Shown here in pieces: positions 44,611 through 57,100 of a stretch of 64,000 bases of DNA. The notes below the pieces were generated by a model that had not been told where the DNA came from, did no database searches, and was given only the letters and a program-made list of their open reading frames with translations. Source of the stretch: Sinotaia quadrata (lineage: Eukaryota; Mollusca; Gastropoda; Architaenioglossa; Viviparidae); assembly GCA_028829895.1 (NCBI GenBank), contig CM054179.1:43444617-43508616 (forward strand). The letters are read 5' to 3'. Each line of letters begins with the position of its first letter. The stretch's first letter is position 1. The position numbers and the translations under genes were made by a program.

Positions 44611-46195
44611 TTTAAAAACCACATACCTTTGGCAGCAATTTATACAGAGAATATTTCCTGCTATGAAGATAACCAGCGATAAGCTTAGTAGTATGATTAA
44701 ACTTTGTTAACACCGTGAGCCAAAATACTTGTTGCCTCAACAGTCAACTGAATTCGACTAACGATTTACAGGCTTGCTTCTGGCATATTCATTCATGTAG
44801 CTGAGCTGCGCTTTGATTGGTTAGTTTAGTGAGTTGTCTGGAACATTCGGGTATGTTCCCATCCCGAGGATAAGGGCCAGCCTTTCTAGAATGTAGGTTT
44901 ACGTGTAGTTCATTTTTAGAAGAGGGTTGGGGTGGGCTACATAAGCCATCATATGACAGTGATAACATTTGAAGGAATTGTCCTAGGATAACTACAGTGG
45001 TGGTTTACTGTTGGTGTTGCTGTCTTCTAGGTTGTTGTTAATGCTGTCCCCGTTGTATTCTGTTGGGATGAGCATAAACATGAGCTGAAGGCTAGTAAAC
45101 GTGGTTCAGGATTAGTTGAATCAAGTCCCCAATAGGGTGGTTAAAAAAATCCCCATTGCAGATAATGTGATCATCTGGTTTGCTATTGTCTTCTGCGCTG
45201 TTGGTGGTGTTAGTGTTTTCTTTTTTTCTTTTCTTTTTCAGTTTGTTGTTTATCACTCTCTGCGTGCTTTAGTTCTCTTCGAATGAGTGGAGACATTTTT
45301 CTTTTAATTCTCTTTTTTCCCTGTATGTCCTCTGTCTTCCTGAGAGAAATTTATCTACTATACAAATACATGAATAAAAGAATGGTGATATGATGCAGGT
45401 TTAGTAAATGCTTTGAATCAACATAGTTATAATTCTGACCAAACAGCAACTAATGGATACGTTTTATTGTTGAACAGAAGATTTTAAAATCTATGAAAGG
45501 AAATTAATCACTCATTGAAACAGCGTAAATGACTACAAATCACTAAACGGTTGGTTATATGGTAATCGCCAGGACTTGCCCGTAACACGAAGGGAGAGAA
45601 ATCCTGTGAAGACAGTATGCCTAGTTTGACACAGAAAGCGTGACGTCATCTTTCGATAGAGAATAATAAGAAATGAAACCAATACGATAATTGGACGTTG
45701 GTGATCTAAATTACAAATCTAGACAGAACAGAAAATCAATGACAGAGAAAGCGGAACACGGACAAGTCGTTCACCATATGGACACACTGCTAGTGCTATG
45801 GGACTTGAATAAGACTAGTGAAAAGTGTGGTCACTACACAGATGCAAAAGAGAACCTATGCAATACTGTTAAGCAAACTGTTATAAATATTGTCAAAAAT
45901 GAGAAAGGAAACAGTACTAAGAAACCTTTTATAATTACATTTTATTGTTAATTCCTAATCATTCTTTAGTGTATTTGCTTCACCTTTAAGTGTCATTGGC
46001 TACGTTGTAGTGTTGCGTTGTAATTGAAGTGTAAATGGTATTGTCTTACTTGTCGGTCAGTTATTATACGGGGTGGGTGGGGAGTTAGGGAGTGAGACTT
46101 TCAAAATGTCAGGGACCAGAATAGGTGATAGCATTAACTTCCTTAATTGCGCTAAATACCTTATTGAACCAATCATAGTATAGACATATGCGTTT
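44611..46195. other. non-coding, no feature recognised
   Basis: It may hold more of the decayed Gypsy element, but I cannot align any motif. A CRE palindrome TGACGTCA is at 45641. The 86-codon frame at 45691 is Lys/Asn/Thr-rich and unrecognised. Confidence 0.4.
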
Positions 46196-46198
46196 ATA

Positions 46199-46383
46199 GT
46201 GTGTGTGTGTGTGTGTGTGTGTGTGTAACTGTATATATAAATATACATACATACAGATACACGCATATTAATAAATATATATATTATATATATATGTGTG
46301 TGCGTGTGTGTGTGTGTGTATCAATATAAATGAATGTGTGTGTGTGTGTGTGTGTGTTTGCTATATATCTGTTTGTCTGTCTG

Positions 46384-46446
<63 letters not shown>

Positions 46447-46463
46447 GTGTGTGTGTGCGTGTG
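46199..46463. repeat. compound (TG)n, (TA)n and (CTAT)n microsatellites
   Basis: TG at 46199-46226, TA/TG at 46270-46318, TG at 46335-46359, then CTGT and CTAT units at 46371-46446 and a final TG run. Confidence 0.95.
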
Positions 46464-46571
46464 TGTGTGACATCAAGACTTGTATCCCAAGGCATTGTCT
46501 AAACTTGAAGAGAGCCAATGAAAAGTCAGTTTTCTGTTCGTAGATATTTCTCTTGTCTTTATTCTTATAAA

Positions 46572-46728
<157 letters not shown>

Positions 46729-46739
46729 TATTCAGATCT

Positions 46740-47122
46740 ATGTTACAAACGAAGAGTTAAATACATCTATATGAATGCTAATGCATCATGTAGCAATTAA
46801 TTACATTATATTGCATGAATTGAGTCGTATGATAATTTTCCTGCATTAAAATAAAAATAACGTCAAGAAGCCATTCTAACCATTACTAGGTTTGCTTCAA
46901 CAAAAGTTCCTAATTCTGTACTAGTGGCTCTACTTGCTGTTTCGAGTGCTCCGCTTCAAACCGTGCATCGTTCATCATTAGAGTCGAGGAACTAAGAGGA
47001 AACAAACGAAGACCCAAAGGCCGCACTAGTCAGGCCTAGCTCAATACAGTCAGCGAAGAAGCTATTATCCAGGCTGCAACTGGCAGTGCGGAAGTGTTGT
47101 GGCTCAGCAGTGTAACCCATGG
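46740..47122. other. 3' flank of the GPCR gene
   Basis: No exon. It would contain the 3'UTR of the minus-strand GPCR; no AATAAA close to the stop codon was located with confidence. Confidence 0.45.
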
Positions 47123-48178
47123 TTACGCAACCAGGATCTTCCGTTTTTTTGAAGAATGTCGCCTGGAGCTACTCTTTCTCACCAGATCGAAATAACGGAT
47201 TCTGGACCAGCGGGTGATAGGCGTCACCAGTAACAAAATATACGCAATTCGAAAATTGTTTTTGATAATGGCATACGCAAGAGGACTGACCATAGAACTG
47301 CTAAATCCCAGTAGCAGTGCTCCTTGCCTGACCAAATCCGCAAATTTTGAGGACACATTTGTGAATTTGAGGGAAGCCGCCATGAGGTACGGAACCCAAA
47401 GCAAGTTGAAGATGAAGAAATAGATGACTGTCAATTCCGAATCTCTGGCGTCCTTTTCTAACTTGTTAAACGATTTACAGTGAAGGACGAGAGACGTACT
47501 GCTTATTCGCTTACGGTAACGTCGGATCTTGAACAGAATTTTCAAGTACATTACAGTCAACCCGAGTAGGCAGCTGGCAAGAAACACAAACACTAACAAA
47601 GGGGCATGCACGTTTGTCAGAGTCGTGAAAATACCGCATTTTGTTTTCTGGTCAAAAGTATCCACATTTGGCAAAATGATGATGAGGGTCAAGATGATCA
47701 CGAAACCCCATAATACAGACAGCACTACCACCACGACACAAAACTTTTGAACCTGAGCGTGTTGCAAAGGGCGACAAACGGCGATGTAACGATCGACCAC
47801 GATGACGAGACTGTTGAGGATCGAAGCGCCGAAGCCAATCAGTGTGGATGCGATCCAAGTCAGACAAGCTGGTCGGCTGGAGTGTAACCTGCCCGTAGGT
47901 CCGTCCATGTAAAATGCAGTAAAGAGAGGGCATGTGACTAAGCCAACGATCAGGTCGGCACACGATCGGCTGAAGAGTAAGTAGTTTGTGTGGAGATGAA
48001 GACGAAAGAACACGAGAATTGCTAAAATCATGAAGGTATTGCCAATGACGATTCCTGGCGTTAGAACAGCGATCTGTATAATGGCATAAAATGTGCAAAC
48101 TCCCATGAAAATGGAAGAATCGTCTGAAGATGCACTGGTATTGGTTGTAAATTCGGAATCGGTTTTGTTTATGTTCAT
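47123..48178 (-). CDS. rhodopsin-class (family A) G protein-coupled receptor
   Basis: A single-exon 351-residue receptor in the plasma membrane. Visible landmarks are two N-glycosylation sequons in the N-tail (N4, N13), TM1 with GN (N47), TM2 with ADL (D75), and Cys105 at the top of TM3, 25 residues before R130 of an intact DRY (129-131). TM4 has W157, Cys181 lies in extracellular loop 2, TM6 reads FNLLWVPY (W261, P263), and TM7 reads SPLAY (298-302) where NPxxY is usual. The C-tail is short and basic with a Ser/Arg run. Position 3.32, counted from Cys105, is Thr, so the Asp that binds amines is missing and a classical amine receptor is unlikely. The ligand is unknown; a peptide, lipid or chemosensory receptor is possible. 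Lineage-expanded, intronless receptors of this sort are common in molluscs (inference). Confidence 0.93.
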   Translation of the reverse strand: MNINKTDSEFTTNTSASSDDSSIFMGVCTFYAIIQIAVLTPGIVIGNTFMILAILVFFRLHLHTNYLLFSRSCADLIVGLVTCPLFTAFYMDGPTGRLHSSRPACLTWIASTLIGFGASILNSLVIVVDRYIAVCRPLQHAQVQKFCVVVVVLSVLWGFVIILTLIIILPNVDTFDQKTKCGIFTTLTNVHAPLLVFVFLASCLLGLTVMYLKILFKIRRYRKRISSTSLVLHCKSFNKLEKDARDSELTVIYFFIFNLLWVPYLMAASLKFTNVSSKFADLVRQGALLLGFSSSMVSPLAYAIIKNNFRIAYILLLVTPITRWSRIRYFDLVRKSSSRRHSSKKRKILVA

Positions 48179-48820
48179 TATTTTGAATTCATTGGTTGGT
48201 CTCGCCCTTCACCAGGCCTACTTTCCCCCCGACACCAATTTGACAAATCCATTCCCTTAACTAATACACAATAACCCACGACAACCAGCATATGACTAGT
48301 GGTAAAGAAACTTTCGGGATGTATCGAAAATGTGAAACATGCATGACGTAATACAATTATGACATCAGACACAATTTTAGTGACAGAATCTCCGCCTGTG
48401 ACGTCATATAATAAACTCTGACTTAGGATTACGCAATTCATTTTGAATTATTGCTTACTTGGATCAGACTCTAAACCCTGAATATACCCTTGCAACAAAA
48501 CGATCCCACTCAACACTGCAGTTAATCCAAACTTGCAGAAAACCGAAAACCAATGCATTAATTGACTGTACCTTGTCGTATAATAGTGGGTTATCATTTC
48601 AGGTTTTAGCTAGCAGGAGCCAAAATATTGCAGTATTAACTTGCCTTGGTTTAATTTAATAATTTTTGTGTAAATATCTTCTGGGCGCTAAAGTGTGAAT
48701 GAGGAGACACGACTCACTGAGTTCATTGTCTGTCAGGTCAGCTTCATATATGGTGGTCAGCTTGTGGCTATGCCAAAGAGCAGTCAGTTAGTTATTTCTG
48801 TCTTAAAACAAACTGAAACT
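48179..48820. other. 5' flank of the GPCR gene
   Basis: No coding similarity. It includes a CRE palindrome 221 bp upstream of the GPCR start. A 5'UTR intron cannot be excluded. Confidence 0.45.
48399..48406. promoter_or_regulatory. CRE-like palindrome upstream of the GPCR
   Basis: TGACGTCA, the full cAMP response element consensus, 221 bp upstream of the GPCR ATG, with an AT-rich TATAATA next to it. The same octamer occurs eight times in this window, so a role here is only a suggestion. Confidence 0.35.
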
Positions 48821-51715
48821 CAGTACCGTAACAAGGGAGAGGTGAGGCACATGCATCGGGTGCAGAAAAGGGGATATTGGTTTTCAAAAATGTTTATTTT
48901 TATGCAAATTACACTCCGATAAGATCCTGCTTCGCATGTTTTCACTTCTCGACGTGACTGTCGTCATTAGTAGGCCTATATTTCTAATGAAACAGTTAAT
49001 ACGCGTTCAGATTAATTTTAATAATTTAATAAATTTATTTTCGTATTTTCAATTTTTATTATAATCTTTAATGCGACCCTGCATTATGAATTCTAAACGT
49101 CCAAGTGGGGCAGATTATGGTAAACGACGAAAATACACGACTGTAGAAAATGAAAAAATAACAACATCGATGAGTAAATGGATTTTGAAAAAGGCATCAA
49201 ACGGTGCGAGTATGCTACCAGCTACATCTCTGACGTCATAAGTTCGGCACCGGCATCTAACAATAACAATGAAAACTATATAACTTCAGAAATTATCGCT
49301 GCTATCATCAGCCAACAATTGGATCGGGAGGTTACATCATCAGTATTGGTAACTGTCAGTGATGAGACGCTTGAAGTCTTCGATATGGTAACGGAAGCTA
49401 TTGAAACTAATGTGAACAGCTCCGATCACAGCGATCTGCAACATAATTCCTCTGCAAGGCAATTCAATTACAACGATCCACCATCTTGGCCCTGTCTAAT
49501 CGATAAAATAAGATGCACCATTATTGAACATGGGTCTGACCAGGGAGAATCTGCAGATTTTCGTGAATCAACATCGGAAGATGGAAGAAGTTTTTCAGGA
49601 AACTGGTTTTCTTAAAAGCTGTCTAATGGTGAGACCGTAAAGCGTAATTGCTTATATACTCCGAAACCAGTAAGTCTATCTTTTGTTTTCTATGCATTCT
49701 ATTCGATAAACGCTTTTCCAAACCTAATACTGCAAATCGGGAAAGTAGGATTTAATGATTGGAAAAATTTAAACTGTGAAATACGAAAATTCACCCAATC
49801 ATCGTCAAAATTTCTGTGATTGGAAATCCTTACAAACGAGATTACAAAGTGAGAATTTCTGTGAATGGAAATCTTTACAAAAGAGATTACAAAGTGGAGA
49901 ATGTGTAGATGATGCACTTCAAAAAGCTATTGAGACTGATAAACAAAAATGGAGACATATTTTTCATATCGTGATGTTTTGTGCCAAAACCAATTCACCT
50001 CTACGAGGATCGTGTAGCAGTATAGAAAACCCGAATTCGGGAATATTTCTTAATATATTGGAACTTATTAATAATTACGATGTTCAGCATATCACAACTC
50101 GCAAAAAAGTTTCAGTAAGTTATTTTTCACCGACTGTACAAAATGAATTTATTGGCTTACTAGGAAATAAACCTCATCACGAAATTCTCTCCGACGTAAA
50201 AAAAAAAAAAAAAAAAAAGCTAAATATTATTCGATACTCCTGGACGCCAGACGTATATCATCGAGAGCAAATATTCCAGAATGTGAGATATGTGAAAATC
50301 GATAACGGAATTGTTTCGATACAAGAAGTTTTATAGACTTCATTGAAACCAGAGAAAAAACTGGAAGTGGAATAGCCAAAGAAATAATAACAAAACTCGA
50401 AAATGATGGGCTTGATCTTCAAAATGCGAGAGGTCAAGGCTATGATAATGGCGTAAACATGGCAGGTGTGTACATAGGCGTTCAAGCTGTCATTTTGCAA
50501 AATAAAAAAAATAAAAAAAATAAAAATTAGCGAAATTTATACCATGTCCAGCCCATTGTCTAAATTTGGTTGGGGTACGGGCAGCTTCCGTAAATACTAC
50601 CAATGGTTTCATTTTTTGCCACTGTACAAAAGCTATACACGTTGTTTTTTTTCTCATTCAACTAGTCGCTGGGATATTTTAATGGATACATTAACAGCAT
50701 CACTAAAAGGTCACGGAGATAGTAGATGGTCGTCAAGAGCTAATGCAGTTGAAGTCTTGCATTCTCAGATTAAAGAAGTGACTAAGGCTCTAAAAAAAAA
50801 TGTTGCTGTTGCATCGAAATGTCCAGAAGTAATTTTAACTGCTAACATCCGTCTGGAAAGAATTAACTATGAATTTTTCTGTTTTATCCGCATGGCGCAA
50901 TATCCTAACTCATATTGACAGAGTGAATAAAACCCTTCAAACAAAAGGCGTAATTGTTTCTCACGCGTCTAAAATGATCAACGGATCGCAAAATATGATG
51001 CATAATAGTGATAGCGTCAATATTTTTACAGAATGTAAAAGAACGGCTGAGAGTATAGAAATGCCAGCAGAATTTATTGAATCTAGAAAGCGAAAAGTAA
51101 AAAAAGCAGCAACTTTATGACTATGCGTCTGAAGACGAAACACCAAGTTTATCTGCTGAACAATTTTCAAAGTACAAATGAAAACCGTATTTGACACCAT
51201 AATGGTTGAACTAAAATAGAGATACGAAAACTTTGCATCAGACTTCTGATTTTGATTTTCTGTCAGGTGATTCGCTGGTTAAAATGGACACACCTAGTCT
51301 TCAAAAAGCAGCAATAACTTTAAATCTCAAATCTGACAGAGATTTGAATGCCTTTGAAATTTCGTCAGAGATTCAGAGTTTTAAACATCAGGCGTTGGCG
51401 TCATTTCCAAATATGTCTTGCGCACCTAGTTTGGATCTTCTCCAGTTACTTCATGGAGTATGGCCGAAACTTATCCTAATTTAGAAATTGCTTTAAGATT
51501 ATTTCTTTGTTTGCCAGTAACTGTGGCTTCTTGCGAAAGAAGCTTCAGTAAAGCTCAAATTAATTTTAAAAAAACTACCTTAGAGCGACACTTGTAAGGA
51601 GAGATTAACAAATATGTCTATTTTGTCAATAGAAAATGAAATAGCAAATAATATTAATTGGATGCAATTATTGATTAATTTGCCTCATTAAAAGCGCGAA
51701 AAGTACAATTTTGAA
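48821..51715 (+). pseudogene. hAT-family transposase gene (ZMYM1-like), decayed
   Basis: The product would be a DNA transposase with an N-terminal zinc finger of the TTF type, a DUF4371-like catalytic region and a C-terminal hAT dimerisation domain. In order I see MNSKRPSGADYGKRRKY at 49086, DPPSWPCLIDKIR and EDGRSFSGNWFS, NSPNHRQNFCDWKSLQ, SGIFLNILELI, VSYFSPTVQNEFI, VRYVKIDNG, EIITKLENDGLDLQNARGQG, FIPCPAHCLNLV (frameshifted), STSRWDILMDTL, RWSSRANAVEVL, and the hAT signature LFLCLPVTVASCERSFSK near 51530. At least six frame changes, including an A19 run at 50199-50217, break it. A 45-bp in-frame duplication lies at 49808-49898. The left terminus is probably CAGTACCGTAACAAGGGAGA at 48821, similar to ends of this group; the right end is not fixed. 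Confidence 0.88.
49808..49898 (+). repeat. 45-bp tandem duplication in the hAT gene
   Basis: Two copies of AATTTCTGTGATTGGAAATC, then CTTACAAACGAGATTACAAA, keep the frame and repeat a block FCDWKSLQTRLQS as FCEWKSLQKRLQS. The related family has one copy here, as far as I recall. Confidence 0.85.
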
Positions 51716-53110
51716 ACTGAAAACTAATCTTTAAGACCTAATCGTAAATTTGATTCGACAGCTAAATTTTGATTTTCATTGCAGATCTTATGATTACTTT
51801 TCGTGTAATAACCTTCCATTACTACATTTATTATTTAGTAATGAACGTATTTTCCTGTTTTACAAAGTAATGCTAGTTACTTTTGTGTGGATTTATAATC
51901 AGTATTAATCTTAATGTATCTGTAGATAAGCTTCTATATCAGAATTTAGTAGCCATACAGGTCTTCAAATTATTGAAAGTTATTTCGTTTGCTTTCTGCC
52001 TTAATTAGCACAGAGATACATCTGTGAGTAGAATTAGCTCCCTTAGCAAACTATCGGACTGGCATTACCGAACTCCCGCCAGTGAAACATAAAAGACCAA
52101 ACAGCAATAACTGGCCGTTAGTGAGTTTATTTAACTTCGACAGTTAAGTTTGAAGGATTCATTGACACTGAAAACAGTATTGTACTGTCTATAAGGTTTA
52201 GGCCTATCTTATTTAAATTATTAGAGGTAGTAAATGTCAATTATATAATGCCATGTGTATTTATATTTTTTATTTGCTGCGATTTTGCATTTCCACATGT
52301 TTGCATTCTATAGTTTCAAGTAACTTTTCGAGAAAGTAATTCAGAATAATTTACAGACAAACGTGAAACTTTGCTTCCTTTACAGAAAAAATATCAACAC
52401 TTTACTGTACACTGCTTTGTATCATTTATTCATAGTACATAGATATATTATAAGGTGTTTTTTTTTGTTCAAACTAATGTATGGAATACATGTTTTTGAA
52501 AACATATGTAAGTCTATTAGTGTCTGTAGATAGTTGTCGGACCTCTCTTTGTCCGCATGATTGGACCAGAGCGCCTTTTCATTATAATATAGTTACAGAT
52601 AGTACATGTACTAGCTAGACAGTAATCGAATTGTTTGTGAGAGTAATTTGTTGTTCCATTTAAAAGTAAACTTACAAACGCAACATATTTAGTAAATAAA
52701 TATAGTGTTAAAAGAAATAGAACAATATTTTACTCAACAAGCTAATTGCATGCATTCTTTAAACACTAGTTCAAGACTTCTGATATCTGACAAAAGTGAA
52801 TTGATGAGTAGGGAAAACATGCGTACGGCAAAACAGTGCAGATACGTACTCCGTTGGTCTAGTCACGGTCAATGCGAATAATGACGATGATTAATGATTG
52901 AGGATATTTTGGCTAAACGATTGGCTAATATTTGCTTAATGTCCACTTCCAACTTTTCGTTGATTTCACACACAGCTGAGTGAATGAAACCCTCGCCCAT
53001 ATGAGAGACTACTCTTATTGTCTTAATAATTGTATTTTAACCTTCACCTTCAATCATCCAATAGCAGACGACCTTCTGTCGATCTAAACTAAAGCATAGC
53101 GTGATTGTAT
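51716..53110. other. 5' flank of the Nramp-like gene
   Basis: AT-rich. The block CTCCCTTAGCAAACTATCGG followed by ACTG near 52038-52062, read in reverse, loosely resembles the hAT left terminus and could be the decayed right end. No exon is called. Confidence 0.4.
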
Positions 53111-53155
53111 ATGGCGAGCAGGATTTGCAGGATTAGCGTCAAAGAATATATAGAG
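53111..53155 (+). CDS. candidate alternative 5' exon of the Nramp-like gene
   Basis: ATGGCGAGCAGG opens 15 codons (MASRICRISVKEYIE) that end at a GTATGA donor (53156), phase 0. Joined to exon 2 at 54725 the frame continues; joined ahead of the ATG at 53904 it would not. It could be an alternative first coding exon, as known for vertebrate DMT1 exons 1A/1B, or a 5'UTR exon with an upstream ORF. No transcript evidence. Confidence 0.35.
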
Positions 53156-53903
53156 GTATGATTTTTTTTTTAAAAAAAAGACTGTTTAGAGTTTGTGTTT
53201 TTGATACACGTATTTACATATAATACGAATATTGTAACTAGATTGACCAGCAATGTTCATTAAGACATTATCTTTTGTCTCATTCTCTCAAATTTCTTTC
53301 AATGTGCTTTAGATATAAAACATTTCTAAATAAATCTGTAGGCCTAATTAAAAATCATTTTTTCAATTTTACATATTTGTGCTTGATTAATGAATGTTAC
53401 AATGAAATTAGCATTGATAGTTACTTATAGTTTATAAAAAAAATAATATAATAATATTAATAAACATGAAAAAAAATGCATCATAAAAAATATACATAAA
53501 ATGTAACTTTGTAAGCAAGATTTAAAATTAAACATTTACATAACTGCATGATCTGTTTAAAAATGATATTAAATATTTATATTTTGCTTAATGAGTGAAA
53601 TGCCAATGGAAATTTTTATATTCACTGTCTACGAAAACGATTATTTTATAGTGACTGTTTATGTGTTCTTGATTTACTTATTACTAATTACTAAATTAGT
53701 AATTATGAAACTGTTTCTAACAATAATATGGTGTTTAAGTTTCAAAGACATATAGATGATTCTACAAAAGTCACTTAAGCCTACATATATCCAATTTTTT
53801 TTTTTTTTTACTTTTTCTTTATTCTAAAGATTTCCTTTTCACATAAGTGTTTGCATTATTGTTGTTATTGAAAATTTGTAGTTTTTGTCATTGAATAGCA
53901 GCA

Positions 53904-54164
53904 ATGTCCGATGAAAGACAACCACTCTTGGGAAATAGTCCCATATATAACCAAAACAGTGCATTTGGCCATCAGACAGCTTATAATTCCAATGCACTGA
54001 GAGTGCCCATTGCCATTCATCCCAGTCAGCATACTTACAGAGATGGAACAATCCATCAGCAACATACCTCTGTTCCTTATTGTGATTCTCAATCTGATTT
54101 GGGTGAAAAGGGCTGTGACTTTGAGATAAAACCTGATTCAGTGCATGTGCCGCAGTCCAGCAAT
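53904..54164 (+). CDS. SLC11A-like: Nramp-like exon 1 (residues 1-87)
   Basis: Polar cytosolic tail with the ERQPLL motif at 4-9. Donor GTAAGT at 54165, phase 0. Confidence 0.9.
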
Positions 54165-57100
54165 GTAAGTAATGCCTACTTTATTATATTAATTGTTAAA
54201 TTCATTATTATAATTATATTTTATTTTTTTGTCTAGCATTTATTGTTTTCTCTTGTTGTTTCATTTTAATATTCTTACATAAACTATGCCAATGTTTCTC
54301 TTCATTTATGCTTTTCTTATCAAGAGAATTTAGATAATGTACCTATTTGATGTACATTTTCTAAATTATAGAATAGGTTGATGGGGGTGGGGTGTGTATA
54401 ATAATATTCATTTGCATTTTTTCTTTTATTTGAAGTAAACAGCATGATATAGTTTGAAATGTGCTTTACAATTTAGCAAAAAGTAACTTTTAAAATGTAA
54501 AAGTTTATAAAACTGCAGAACTCAGTATTCAAATAGATGTTTTTAATTTTAAGTCCATTATTGCTTTCAGAATGTTCTGGTATTGATAAAATATTAACTA
54601 CTTTCTTGAAAATCAAAATAATTGTTTGTATTTACTATTTTTTTTTTTTAGTAAATATTTTCATACCTTTTTGTTTTATGTTAAATTTTATATTTTTCAA
54701 GTTCATTTTCTAATTTCTTTATAGCACAAGTTCAGATGGAAAACTTTGTGGGCATTTACAGGTCCTGGTTTTCTCATGAGCATAGCATATATAGACCCAG
54801 GAAACATTGAGTCTGATCTCCAATCAGGTGCTATTGCCAAATACAAAGTAACTGTTCAACATTTTTATTGCAGTCAGTATACATTTAATACTGGTAATAC
54901 TAATAGATTGTATTCAGAATCAGTATTGCAAAATTTTTAATTTGTTGCTGTTATGCTCTGTTCTCCCTTTTCTTGGGTTTCCATGAAAACATATATATTC
55001 GATTTATGTTTATCGAATATCATAAACACAATATGAATGTGTTTATACATACAATATTTCTACTTTTTCTTTCCTGTGCAGCTTCTGTGGGTTTTGATGT
55101 GGTCGATTTTAATGGGCCTGCTGTTACAGCTGTTATCAGCACGATTAGGCTGTGTCACAGGTCTGATTTTTACATAAACTAAAAAATATAGAATTTTTCC
55201 ATGGAATATATATACATTTTAAAAATACTCTGTTTGAGTTAGAATATGATCCAGTTACATGTATTGGAAAGAATATTAAAAAAATTTAAGAGCATTTATT
55301 ATACAACCAATTGTTTTAATTGGATATTCTAATTATTCCTGCTGTATTTTCAATGATCAAATCTACTTAGTCAACTTTAGTAGAAATATATGATCTGCAA
55401 CTTAGTCTTTGAGACTGTACTGTAATACAGCATTAATTAAAACTATTTAAGACAGTAGCTATAAGCTGTGTAGATTTAACTTAAATCTTTAAGATATATA
55501 CACATAAAAGACACCACCACCAACCCCCCAAAAAGAAAAAGATTTTATGCAATTTATCTGTTATTTATTTATAACTGGTCAAAATATAAAGCATTCATGA
55601 GAAATAAACAACAAGATTATCATTTTCATTATAATCTACCCTTTCTATTTAAAAAAATATTTACTTTGCAGGCATGAACCTAGCCCAAGTGGCCAGACAA
55701 GAGTATGCATTTGCACCACGAATCATTTTGTGGCTTATGGCAGAAGTGGCCATCATAGGCAGTGACATCCAGGAGGTCATTGGGTCAGCAATTGCGATCA
55801 ATCTGCTTTCCAACCATGTGTGAGTTTTGTACACTAAGTTTATTCAGTTATGCATATAGTGGAATAAGTTAAGGTTAAAATCACTTACAGAGTATTAGTT
55901 TGAAGTTAGTTTCAGTTTTATTTAACCCCTTCTCTGTGGATTAAGTTAAAATATAGTGGAGAGATGTCAATTCAGTATTATAACTTAGGTAAATCTTAAA
56001 CAAATGGAAGTTATACATTTATGAATTTCTCCTAATAAAATAAAAATGATAAAATCACTTTTCATTATAAATTTAGTATAACACTTTTTTACCTAATTAT
56101 TTTTATAGGATTTGAAAAGAAAATGTTTTAAATTCTTTTAGACAACCAAATGTTTATGATTATAATTTTGTTAAGTTTGCTTTTTGAAAACAGACAATTT
56201 TATAAGATATTTTAAAAATCAGCAGTAAATGTGTAGTTATGTTTTTATGTTCCTTTTAAAAGCATCAACATGTTTATTATGCTTTTAATATCCCTTCAAC
56301 CATACCATCATCATATTGCAATTCTTAATATTTATCTCCCTTGCCACTTTGTTAAATACTACAAAAATTAAAAATTTGTATTACTTTTAAATTACAAAAT
56401 TTGCAGATTTTAGACCTTGAAATATATTATTTTGCAGTTTTACTAAATTTTTTTTTTTTTTTTTCACTTACAGAATCCCTTTATGGGCTGGAGTATTGAT
56501 AACTGGAATAGATACATTCACATTTCTCTTTTTGGAGTCTGCGGGATTGAGAAAGCTTGAGGCATTGTTTGGTGTTCTTATTACAACCATGGGAGTCTGT
56601 TTTATGTACATGGTAAGCATATGACACTAAAGTATTTGTTGTTTGTAAATAAAGTTTTCTTTACATTTTAAAGAGTTTATTTGCTCTTGAGTAATAATAA
56701 TAATATTTTTCTATTTATTTTCAATCCAGTTTTATAATTATATTTACTATTTATGGGTGTTGATATGCTTAAAGAACATAAAGACTGCTAAAAGTGAAAA
56801 CTAAGCATCTTACAATTTAATTCTACAGAATATTTTTGAATTTGGGATTTTTTTTAATTTTTTTTTTTTTTTTTTTTTGGGGGGGGGGGGATTTCATCAA
56901 GTATTTATAACACAAACCTAAGAATTTCTTAGTATTGATATACATTTTAGAGAATGAGTGATAATTCTATTACTATTAGAGCATTAGCCTGAAAAGAAAA
57001 TTGTTTGTTGGTAAATAATTGAAACCATTATTTAAATGTTCTTTACTGTATCAAGTAAATATTTTTTGGTTGGTATATATTTGTATTTTAAAATAATGCA

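Noticed and set aside
47652..48098. 148-codon minus-strand ORF inside the GPCR
   Set aside because: An alternative frame of the GPCR; Arg/His/Ser-rich shadow.
49178..49615. 145-codon ORF as a separate gene
   Set aside because: Its C-terminal part (DPPSWPCL...EDGRSFSGNWFS) is the zinc-finger region of the hAT transposase, so it is a frame of that pseudogene.
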